A DNA stretch of 64,000 nt, from positions 9,672,001 through 9,736,000 of the forward strand of contig NC_135124.1 of assembly GCF_050908995.1 (NCBI RefSeq). The letters are read 5' to 3'. Below the pieces are notes generated by a model. It saw only the letters and a program-made list of their open reading frames with translations. It did no database searches and was not told the origin of the DNA. A program made the position numbers and the translations under genes. The DNA is from Andrena cerasifolii. Taxonomy: Eukaryota > Arthropoda > Insecta > Hymenoptera > Andrenidae. Of the stretch, positions 53,401-64,000 are shown piece after piece (positions within the stretch are counted from its first letter, which is position 1; each line of letters opens with the position of its first letter).

Positions 53401-56400
53401 GCGAATCGAATCAAGCTGGCCGCGATTATTTCTCCGCGGGGACGTTTCACGTTACAGGGGGTAATTCCGTCAGGGCGCTACTCGTCCTGACGGGTTCTGG
53501 AACGCATCCAAGGAGCGCGAATAGGGGTAGGGAACGGTCCCGATGATATCGCTTTAGCGACATAAAATCTACCCATTATCGTGCGAAATGAACTTCAGCC
53601 CGATTCCAAATGGTATAATAAAGAGTCAGAAGTTTGGCAGAGCCGGCTTTTTTATTTCTTTATCGTCTTTTCCAGGACGACGCGCCCCTTCGTCTCGCGG
53701 CAGCTTCCTCGCGCGGAGGGCGAGACTTTTGAGGTTTCGCCGTGCCAATGATTTTACTGACCGTTGGAGGGTGGAAAATTGGGGGAAATGCGCCCGACTC
53801 GGTGGACGATAGACGACGACATAAACGCACGATTTAGGGGATGAACGAACGCGCACGTATTACCGTTATTGACTGCGGACTGCTTCAGCTTTTTCTTTTT
53901 CCTTTCCATTCGCCCTTTCCCTCCTCCATTTCCCTGCTCCCTTAACAAAAAAAAAGCAACGAGAAGCAGGGAGAAGGGAGGGAAAAAAGGCACAGGAGAG
54001 GGCGCAAGGGAGCGCGGTATTTGGTAGACGGAACTTTCTAGTTCGGTGTATAAAATTTCCCCCCATCGTCCTGCATCCCCGCGGCCGTTTTTTCCCTTCT
54101 GGCTCTCGAAACGTTTGCCAACGGCTATTTATCCCGGGGCGACCCCCGAAGAAAAACGAGAAACGCCCGTGCTCGTCGGCTGGAATCAAAAGTTGGGGAT
54201 GACACTTCGGAATGGAGGCGAGTACTGCGAGCAGGGGGCGCGCTGACAAACGATAAGGATCGCAGCATCCGTTGCTGGAACCTGGCCGTGCCACCACCTT
54301 TGCATGCGACTCTAGAAAACAATTAACTGTTAAAAAACGGTCCTTTTACGCGCCCCTGCTGTGCACTCTGCGCGACTCGCGTAGTTGCCGCGCCAGCCAG
54401 CAGCTCACCATTGTCACGTTCATAGGGGCGCGTTCCAAAGAGGCAACAATTCGCGTTGCTGCGCAGGCACGCTCGCAAAATCGAGATATTTTGCTTCCAT
54501 TATTCGAAGAGCTTGTGTCGCTGTGTACGTCGGGCATGTAGTTTCGAGGATCGAGACGTTTTATTCCCATTATTTGAAGAGGTGCACGCTGCGGCTGTTT
54601 CAGACAGAAATATGGATGTTTCTGCTTCACATTCGGTTTCGCGTGTCTCTGAATACCACTTCTTTCTCTATTTTAAACATGTCGCAGTTTATGCTGGGTA
54701 AGGCGCGACTCGCCCTGGGAATTTCGTCTGCCGCGGCTCCGGGAAAGTGTTCCAAACCATTAGCTTCCTTGTGGGTACACTTATTGTCTTTATTGGACGA
54801 CATAAAACGCTCCTTTAGTAAATATTAGTAAGTTAAAATTTACAGGGCTAGGAGAAGAGGCTCCAGCCCGATGTAACGAGGCCATTGCAGCGATTAAGTC
54901 TATTTGTAAAGAAGATCGAGGTGCACGTTGAGGCTGAGCCGTTTAAGGTGATAAGACGGACATTACTCTGATCTTCGGCCGCGTAGGTCGGCGTTCTTCT
55001 CAAGATACCGTGACGTTAAAGACTCGGTCATCAATCAAGATTTAAGAGACTAAGCGGGCACGTCCTTGAACTTTGAACGTCTGGTCCCGGTTCTTCGGCG
55101 CGATGAAAGTAGTCGGTCTTCCGTTGTTCGCCCGATCGATCGGGCACGCCGTGGAGAACGAGACTTACGGTGTCGCTGGGTAATCCTTCGCAAATCCTGA
55201 CGGGTATTATATATGTTGCACGTAGAGGGCGTCCATCTTGATTCACGACAAGAATTTTTACGAGAAACAGATGTAGTAATCCGTAAATACGTCCCCGCGT
55301 CGCATTGGCCGCTCGGCGAGCTACAATATTCAAGAGGATATTTCATATCCGCGCCTGGAGAGTGAAGTATAGAGGTGCGCATCTCCCGTAGATGTTTATC
55401 CAATGATGGTCGTAGTAACGGCTCGCAGTTCCTCGATAATAAAAACTGATTATCCTTCGCAAATGTCTTTCTGCCCAAGAATAATGATCTTACGTTAAGA
55501 GCATTTAAAAAAAAAAAGTTAATAAAGCTATCTTGTTATAGACAATTCGTGTCTGCAGAGCAACGACCAAATCCACTTAGGTCATCTTTAATTAGTTTCC
55601 ACGTTGACAACGATCACTTAATCAAGTTCCGTTCAATTTATTTGCGTCAAACAGATCATGAATTTATGAACACGCGCGGGGTTCGGGCGAAGCTAAATAT
55701 TCATAAACGCGTTTGCATACGTTGCAGCCATCGCACACGTGTAAACACTACAATAACTCGTTTAAGTGCGAACTATCTATCCGCTCGCCCATAACCATCG
55801 AAACTACTATTCCATCCCTGCATCAATTCGCCGAAAAACCCTTCTCCATGTACACCCCTAAGAGTATAACCGCCTCAGTTACATTGCACAAGTAGCAAAC
55901 AACATATTCCCAAGAGTTGTGGGGGGTAGAAAAACGCAGGCCAGAGAAGTTGGTGTTTTCCGTTCCCTCGATCACTCCATCGAAGGGCACGGAATTGCAA
56001 CGGTGCCCCTGGCAAGCAGCATAATCCCTAGCAAAGCCTGCTACTCTATGGCGAGCGTAAAAGGGGTCTCTGTGGTGTCGCGGTTTCGGAGAGGGGGGCT
56101 GGAAGTGGGGTGAAATTGACCGTCGCCGTTGCCACTTGAGGACCAGTCGGCAATTACGGGATATCCCCATGGCCCATTGCCACTGCCTGGTTGGCAGCCT
56201 GGATATCGCCGAAAAGTCGGCCGGTTGTCTGCCTCTGGGTATACATACCACTCAGCATTGTTCCGGGGGACGCGCATTTACCAGTTTCGTTCTGCCGTTT
56301 CTGCTACAGCCGTGCACGGGAACCACCCCTCCATAGAACAGCCCTACGCCCGCGTTCTAAATCACCGCTATCTCCTGGCTTAACTAACAATGCAACCACC

Positions 56401-59400
56401 GACACCGTCTCCCCCTCCTTATTATCGCTGGCTTCGCTCTGCCGTTGCTCGCGTCAACGAAATATTTTTTCAGCTGGTTCAGATTTCCAGTCACAACCGA
56501 ACCACCCTGTAGCGCAATTTTTTCCGGAGTAACTTTCTCCGCGGTATCATTTACACACCGTTCTCTGTGCCGCTACTTTGTTACCAGAGTTCACCGACGT
56601 GAAATTCAATGATCGCTCAGTGGAGTAATGTCGACACGTTCCTTTTTTTTTTCTTTCTGTCGTTTGGGAATTTGATAGCCTTTACTGCGAATCGTGATAA
56701 AATTGAAACGGTTATCTTCGGTGTCGTAAATGCATTTTCATATTCCTTGGTGCGTTAGCGTCGCGCTCTAATTCACGGCACCTTTGAAAGCCGATAAGCA
56801 ACACCCAATAGCTGGCTATTAATCGAGTATCCGATATTTGGGCCACGGATACTTCGGCCGAATTTCCATTTTAAAAGAGATTTTATCGATGAAAACCCTT
56901 GGAAGCTTGGTGCCTAAAACTTCCTCACTCGAGCGCGCCTTTTTTACAGCGCTCCATACCTAACTTCCCTTTTCGCAAATCCACTCGTTTTTTTTTTTTT
57001 TTTAATAAATCCTCATGGCTTCTCTTTCAACGAATACCTATCCTATTAACACCAGCCCTCTTTCAACGAGTGCACTCCCCCCCCCCCTGCTGTCTTCGAC
57101 CCAGTTGCGCGGGAGTTTCAGACGGCCGATTTAAATTACGACTATTCCGCTGACAATTCCGCCGGTCTATTTCAGAACGCAGCATTGTGCCGGCTTATAC
57201 TATCCTTTTACACGTTTGACCTGGATACCCGCGTTGAAACCAAAAATGTTCACCGCTTCCCGCGCGCATTCCATTCGCTAATGCCCTCCGCCTCCTCTCG
57301 GCGTTACGCCGATGCTTTGGAATATCACGAACGGCGACGAATTTTTTTCCCGCCACACCCTGCTTCTCCGTCTGCTCCTCTCTCCTTTGTCGAAATGTCG
57401 CCCATTTTTGCCAGGGAGTTCGGTGCCAACGTTTCTGTTTACCGGTTCTCCGGTGATTTATGACTGTTTATTTGAAGTCCCCCGTAGAGCTGCCGCGTCG
57501 CGATCGCAGAAAGAGCACGGTTGAATAAGCGTTTTGTTTCGTCCATGGTGAATACGCCGCGGAATGAATATTCCTCGATTCGCCACCTTTGGACTCGCTG
57601 GAAAATATTCCGTAGCTTGCGAGGCGACGACGATACAGCCTCGATCGAATTTCAGAAGATATCCTTTGTTCATGAATTTTGAATGTGGTAAAGGGCCAGA
57701 ATTGATCCTGAGCGACCGTAGTGCCAAGCCACATTTCTCTTTCATTTCCAGCAGATCACTCGTGGTTAGACTTTCTAGCTGAACTGCATCGCTCTAAAGT
57801 GAATTTTGGCAGATGAAACTTTACTAGCCGTCGCATTTTCTCATTCCATTTCCATAGTGAACAATCACTCGCTTCAATCATTAAAATAAGAACTCGAGTT
57901 CACAGGTTCACGTGCACAGGTTACGAGAGATTTGAATCCATCAGAATTTGGTGCAAGCGCGTGCATGCGCAATGCTGCCATGCAGTTGTATTAAGTACTG
58001 CCGCTGCCTATCCGAACATCCAGGTTCCAGCAGCCACTAACTGAGAGCGCAGATCTTCAAAGAGGCAGCAGATACCAGCAGAATTTGGCCTATGCGTGCG
58101 GGCAAAGCCCACAGAGAAATTTGCGTCGGACCAAACACGCACTGCTTGATACGCGGATAATCTTTACGACTATTAGCAGCGTTACAATGCAACGGTAGGC
58201 GGGCAATGAGCCACGCGGCTGAATGCCAACGGGAAACAAAGCGGCGAAAATGTTAGATACTTCGCAGGGAGATGTTATATGAAATAATTACGTTCGTTGC
58301 AAATGAAATACGCAAAGCTGCGCAGCACCGTTAATGTTTCGTTCTCTTTGTCGAAAAAAAAAAAAAAAAAAACGAAGAGAAAGAAAGGGGCATGTTACCT
58401 CGTTAGGTTTTAAGAAGCTTAATTTTAATCTAATTGCTGAATACTTTTGAAGAATAATCGTCACAGTGTTGTAGTTACGTCGTTCAATGGCACCGGTGAA
58501 TAAGATGTAGTTAATTTCATTCACCGCATGGGGACACTGTAAATTAGCAGACGTTAATTACGTTTTAGGTCGTAGAGTATCCCCACAGCTCTCGGCAGCG
58601 AGCTTTCTACTGCACATTTTTTGACGAGGGCTTCCAGTTAATTTTCGTTGGACAGGAATAAACAGAAGCTCCTTCAACTTACAAGTTTCGCACTCCAGAG
58701 AATCCGCAAGAACGTTATCTGGACTTAGACGAGATGGGAGATTTCCTGACGGGCTTCACCAACTTAGCTACTACTGAAGTAGTATGAAATGGTACTTACG
58801 GACTCGCGTGCTCGAACTGGAGCTAAACTTAGCAACCTTCCATGGTGCCTTGCCGAAAGGGCCCTAATAAAACGTGGGGAAATGTAAAATTGCAACCCTT
58901 GTTACAAACAAAAGGACAAGAGGGTAAGAATAAAGTTTCTTCGATCAAAGTTTCGAATCCCTTTTTCAAGGATTTTTGCACAGTGGAAACTTGTTTAAAG
59001 ACTTGTAGGAATTCATTAGCTTCAGTTCGTTCTGAAATTCGGTTGTTTAATTCCGAACTTAACGTTTCGGCGCTGAACGCATAATTCACAGTGCTATGGT
59101 ATGGAAATACAAATGTCTGAAGCTGCTCAATCTGAAATTCGGTGCTTCTGGTTGAGGTAACCATTCCTTTTGAAACGTCTGTTAGTAGCTAAGGCACGCT
59201 TGTGATTTACACGAAGAGAAATGCGTATCAGACAGATAAAATGGGTTGGTATAAATCAGGGGGGGCTTAAATTGGGGAATTAATTACCTCTGTAGTCGAC
59301 ATCCTAAGCGCGTTACAAGCTCCGCGAAATAAGTCTTCCTTTTTTTTTTTCTTGCAAGCAGAAGATCGGCCCTGATACGAAACGGAGTCACGATCGTCGT

Positions 59401-59952
59401 GCACGTTAGATCGATTTTATCCTTATATTTGCGTCCGCGAGCATTCAAGTTTTCCCTATAATTCTTCCCCGCCTCGGTCTGGAGAGCAGGTAAGAAAAAT
59501 ACTGACGATGAGTCAACGTCGCTCGTTTTACGTAAGATCCTTTAATCTCGCGATGTTTCGCGAGAAGATCAGGGAAAAGGGAAGAAAAAGCTCTCGAAGT
59601 TCATTCGAAGTATCTTGTCTCGGGAAGAAAACTAATCAAGGCAAAAAGGAAGATCTCGGGGTGGATCAATATTTCAACCACTTAAAGCAAAAGCCTTGTA
59701 CACAGGCTAGCATGTGTTGGAAAGTGGTTTTCATTTCCCCCCATCGCATGTCCCCGAAACACTCGGCAGACCAGTGGAAACGAATGTCACCAAGTTTCAG
59801 CTTATAAAATTTATTTGATCCACAAGTTCCACTGCCGCGCAGTTTATACTGATGAAGTTTGCACGGGGAGTTGCATCCACTTAATTAGATCACCAAACTG
59901 GCTCAACATTTCGATCCGTTTTTTCGACACTTAATTTCTAGCTCTTCAACGT
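47427..59952. other. Long noncoding stretch
   Basis: No exon is supported. I see homopolymer tracts (poly-C near 52807-52821 and 57078-57087, poly-A near 58355-58370), a 25-bp direct repeat (51737-51761 and 52085-52109) and a weak duplication near 54475-54600. It is probably a long intron or the upstream region of timeout. Confidence 0.5.
51737..52109 (+). repeat. Perfect 25-bp direct repeat, 348 bp apart
   Basis: The core tatctgaaattaaaacgtcg (preceded by gcttt in both) occurs at 51737-51761 and 52085-52109. A weaker third copy (tatctgagattaaaatctcg) lies at 52643-52662. Confidence 0.75.
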
Positions 59953-59990
59953 CTGCTTAAGGGGGGTAGTGGTTTGAAGCTGTAATATCA
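59953..59990 (+). mobile_element. Possible solo end of a TTAA element
   Basis: ttaaggggggtagtggtttg resembles the TTAA-plus-G-run ends of the other elements in the window, but no matching inverted end is found downstream. It could be a truncated copy. Confidence 0.3.
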
Positions 59991-62900
59991 GCTTATAAAA
60001 ATATCAAATATTCTTTTTTACTGATGCTGAAAGTCCTATACTTTATGAACATTTCAAACAAAATTTTATGAAGAAATTTAAATAATTGTAGATAATTATA
60101 GCAGCGAACTTAATTGAGTGCACCGTCGAGTAACGGCCTCGCAGAGCGGTATTGGCATAGGGGATTTAATTTTGAAACCGTTTTTCCCGAAACACCATTT
60201 TCAGACACGGTGATAACTCTTGAACCAATGAAAATTTTCACTTGAAATTTTTACTGGATATTTCGACAAACATCCAAATCGCTCACACACACACACACAC
60301 TCGAATAAAACAACGGAAGAATCCGTCTTCCATCTTCCACTTTGATAATTTTCTCCCCACTCCCCGCGGCGTTGCGCACGGATCGCGTTAAACTTTGAAT
60401 AATGTGCTATATGCAAAACGCCGGGCCACACCTAATTAATTCGAATGAAATCCACGCAACAATTCGGCAGTTACCCGGGGCCCGTATCTCGCTCACAAAG
60501 CGAGTATAAGTTCGGCGGCGAAGCCCGCGCTAGTTGTCCAATTTACTAAATTTAACGGAGTCGCTTTGAAACGGGGAGACGGCGCCGCTATATGCGCGTA
60601 ATCGTGCCGGATTGGCTGGCGAAAGGACACGCAATTGGAACCGATCTGGCAGGAAAAATGAAATCGTTTCCTCGCGATAACTGGATCCTTTATGGCGCAG
60701 CCCGCCCTCCTCTGCCCCTTGCCGCCCACTGGAAATCGTGGGAGGGAAAACAGAGAGGCGGAAGACGGGCGGTTCGCACTTCGTTTCCCCGTGAAATACG
60801 ATGAGCCGCTCGGCCGGTGTCGCGGCGAGCGCAGATCGGAAAGGAGCACGTTTGCAGATTTCCCCGCTGTCGATCTGTGCCCCCGTCGGCGAGTCTCGGA
60901 TCGCTTTCATCTCCCTTCGGGACGCGTCTGGAGGAAAACTCGCTCGTCTTTTATTTCATTTCCGTCGCCGGTCTAGCGAGGAACGTCTTCGAGGATTTCG
61001 TTAAAGCTGGATCAATCGCATGTGGCGTATCTGTTTTGCTCGCGAATTTCAGCTGGCGCGCGGGTAGCCTTATTCAATTAAAGCGAATAAATGGAATAAC
61101 CAGGGCAATATGCAGAGCGTGGGGCGGGCCTTGAGGCGAGATTCAAAGGAACGAATTGATGTGGTTGCGTGTTATATTAGACGTTGTAGGCCTGAGAATT
61201 GTAGCCTGGTATGGGATTCGTTAAATCTGGGAGTTGAGAGATAAAAAAGAAGTGATGAGGGATCACAATCTTTTTTGTTATAACTGTCGCTATCAATAGA
61301 AAACCTTCGAGGAATGCTAGACACGCATTCAAGTTATTAAACCCTGGTCCCACAGAAACAAACAGGAATTCCCATAAAATTATGTGACTTCAAAAACTGA
61401 ATGGTCATTCGCCAGTTCCTGTGCAGGGGATCGGAGCAGATCAATTTTTTATTCGCTCCGCTCCAGCTGATTTCTTTTAAATTAAAATTCTTTTCATACT
61501 TTCCAACACTGATCTTTTATTTGGTATAAATTCCATCTTTCTATCTTTTCATTTTTATATAGAAAAAAATTCCTAAAGAATGCTCAATTTTCGGGCAAAG
61601 AAAGTACTATGCCTCCTTATCATGCACGGCGCTTCGATATAATATTTGTTCGATGATGAAAAAATTGAGAGTTGGTATTTATTAAAAACATTTAAATCGT
61701 CCGCTCTTATAAAACGAAAGAAAATTCAAATAGTACAGAAAAATTTGGAGCAGTGGAGCAGTAAAAATTTTCCGTGCTCCGGCTCCGCCCCTGCTCTAGT
61801 CACCAGCTCCGAGCTTCGCTCCAACGTTCTGTTTCTGTGATATTTTTCGAATTTACGGGGAAGGGAGGCACGGGCATATACGCTGGAAGGATGAATGATC
61901 GGGCGTCGCGGTCGATTCTCCGAAATGGAGTCTTGTTAATGTCGATGGCATGACAATTAGTCAATTAATGGCGCGAACCACTTGATACCTGTAGAATGAA
62001 CCACGGTTCAATGATAATTTACCAACTGCTTCAATGCGTGCTCGTGATATCTGGTAGGCTTGGCCGATTCAGTAGTAGAAGTAAATCGTTGAGCAGACAG
62101 GCGGGTAAATACGTAGCGATAGGTATCTCGCTAATGTCTGTTCCATACTCGAGGTTTTTCTCGGGTTTTGGATAGAAAAGGTGCAGGGGAATAGCCTTCT
62201 GCAAGGAATATATACAACATTTCGTCTTCTTCTGTCTGATTTAACTGAATTCTAACGTAAAATAAAATAGACTGGAAATATACAGAAACAGTAGAGAAAT
62301 TGAACGTATGTTAATCGACGAATTTCTCGAATCGAACTGACAATTATTAGCTAATTGTTACCTTCGGTATTAAATAGGATTTAAGCGGTATCAATGAGTT
62401 ATCGAAAAAAGTAGTCGATTCAATTGGGATCCGTGGGAACTCAGTTAGGATAACTTAATATTCGCAGAATTTACTGATGCAATATCAAATATGGAGTGCA
62501 ATACCTGCAGGCACTGGAGAATGTAATCCTAAATTCTGTGATAAAATCCAAAAGGCGTAATTCAAAAGCTAGCTTGATATTACCTTTCGGGATTTTATGC
62601 TGGCGGGGCTCGGCATGGGTGCCGGTTATATAACGTAGGATTATCGAATGGCTTCAGCGAGTGATCAGTATATACATAGATAAATGATCACGGTAGAAGT
62701 GCGAACATCATTCCAGAATATTTGAATATTACAGTGAATCATTCTCAAAGCACGCGTTTCGAAGAATAATATGTGGCATTCGTTACAAATGGATGGAAAT
62801 TCTTGATGATGAAAGCAATGGAGGGGTCCCTCGCCATTTCCCACTCCGATGGTACATTTTCGAGGAAAGCGATGGAAATTTTTGGCACCCAACATTTGGC

Positions 62901-64000
62901 GCGCTGTATTTAAATATCAGACAATAGAGCACGCTGTGTCGTGCATAGAATCAACACCTTTTTACTGATTCCCTTTGATACCGGTACCAATGGATGAAAC
63001 ACATTCGCGCAAGCTTAACGACTTTTTAAAACGCAGATCCCTCTGAACCAAGCTCGGTGAATACGCGACAAGTAACTCTGAGTAAAATATTTGAAATTAA
63101 TACGTGGGAGAAGTGAAACTTTTCTTTCGGTTTTAAGTACCTTTACACCGCATATGCCACTGAATTCGACGATAATTTTCATTCCGTGGATTAAACGGGA
63201 TAAAAGTGCAAAGTACATAAACCCACACTCTGGCAGTCGGAAATTTCTCTAATGCAGACGTTGGCTAGAATCTCGTCGAAAATAGGATTTAGCTCGTGAA
63301 TGACCCACGTCAGATCCTGCGGTGAGAACAAATAACACCGATTCCATCGTCCTGAGCCCGAGTCAACCGAGGTTTATCGTGTCGGTAAATGGCTGATGGA
63401 TAAGACTACTTAGGCCGCCATCATAGATCAGGAAGACGTCCCCAAGTGGAAGCTGGATAAAAGCTTAGGAATCAAGGACCCGGCCATTTGGCCACTTCTG
63501 CGTTTGACAAAAATCCAATCCTCGACGTTTAAATTCGCCTCGAAGAAGACAAATCCCTTTGAAAGTTTTACGTGCGCCACGTGAAATCACCTCTATCAGA
63601 TTCCTAAATCATTCGCTTCCGAAATTCAACGCAGAAATGCATCTCCGAGAAATGAGCTGTTCCGAACCGTTTGCTTTTCAATATTTTTAAAATTCTCCGT
63701 TGCGACGGGGTTGAAAGGAAACACGCGCCGGAGAGTAGAATTTATGGACAAACCAACTGTTTGTTAGGTGTGTTACCAAATAGCGTTGCACGGCCGACTT
63801 TCGGGGAACTGTGCATTTAATTATCCGAGCTTTAAGGCCGAGAAAAATCTAACCGACCATGATTCCCAACTGCGCTGGCTCGAGTTTCACCTCCGCCAAC
63901 CGTGATGCAAACGAATCGCTATTAATTGTCACGATTGATCGGCGACGAACCGCAGCAACCGACACGTCGCGCAACCGTAACGAACTATCGATATTCCGCA
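59991..64000. other. Noncoding stretch to window end
   Basis: No exon is supported. It contains a (CA)n tract at 60283-60301 and a GC-richer patch at 60480-61000. The longer open frames lack splice context and recognisable families. Confidence 0.5.
60283..60301. repeat. (CA)n microsatellite
   Basis: About nine CA dinucleotides. Confidence 0.8.

Noticed and set aside
56041..56277. Trp/Pro/Gly-rich frame on the minus strand
   Set aside because: It looks somewhat protein-like, but there is no family match and the opposite strand is equally open, so base composition explains it.
58829..59164. 111-codon frame on the minus strand
   Set aside because: It has no timeout similarity and no splice sites in the right phase. 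It may be an old transposon relic, but I cannot support that.
59953..60200. Complete TTAA element starting at 59953
   Set aside because: Only one end is visible. No inverted partner with a CCCCCC-TTAA end follows within the window.

Overview
The window looks like nuclear DNA from an insect, most likely a hymenopteran (ant, bee or wasp). This rests on short GT-AG introns, the protein families present, a timeless-family gene of the timeout/TIMELESS type, abundant TTAA-flanked DNA transposons and mixed base composition. The species cannot be named from the sequence alone. All gene models were spliced by eye, using splice sites and intron phase.

Three protein-coding genes are supported. (1) Positions 2022-5107 (+) carry the 3' end of short stop (shot), the spectraplakin that links actin and microtubules. 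Its Ser/Arg/Pro-rich microtubule-binding tail contains three consecutive exons whose lengths are multiples of three, and repeated SxIP (EB1-binding) motifs. (2) Positions 13258-6911 (-) carry a cappuccino/formin-2-type formin. It has a possibly myristoylated MGN start, an acidic N-terminal region, a long polyproline FH1 exon, an FH2 actin-nucleating domain and a basic tail. shot and capu converge, with about 1.8 kb between their stop codons. (3) Positions 37677-22459 (-) carry the C-terminal 675 residues of timeout, the TIMELESS-type replication-fork protein, in 13 exons whose phases all agree. Its N-terminal exons were not found and probably lie beyond the window or in very long introns.

The rest is dominated by mobile DNA and noncoding sequence. 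Between timeout and capu sits a 6.16 kb foldback-like element (15053-21213) flanked by TTAA. Its inverted arms consist of a roughly 0.6 kb outer region plus an array of 170-bp tandem units. The 9 kb intron of timeout holds an apparently intact DDE transposon (29855-32585), also flanked by TTAA, that encodes a 576-residue Mutator-like transposase. A 651-bp TTAA MITE abuts it and shares one TTAA. A related MITE lies at 46875-47422, and three copies of a palindromic CAAGGG-ended element are scattered through the window. From 37678 to 64000 I see no coding exon I can defend.
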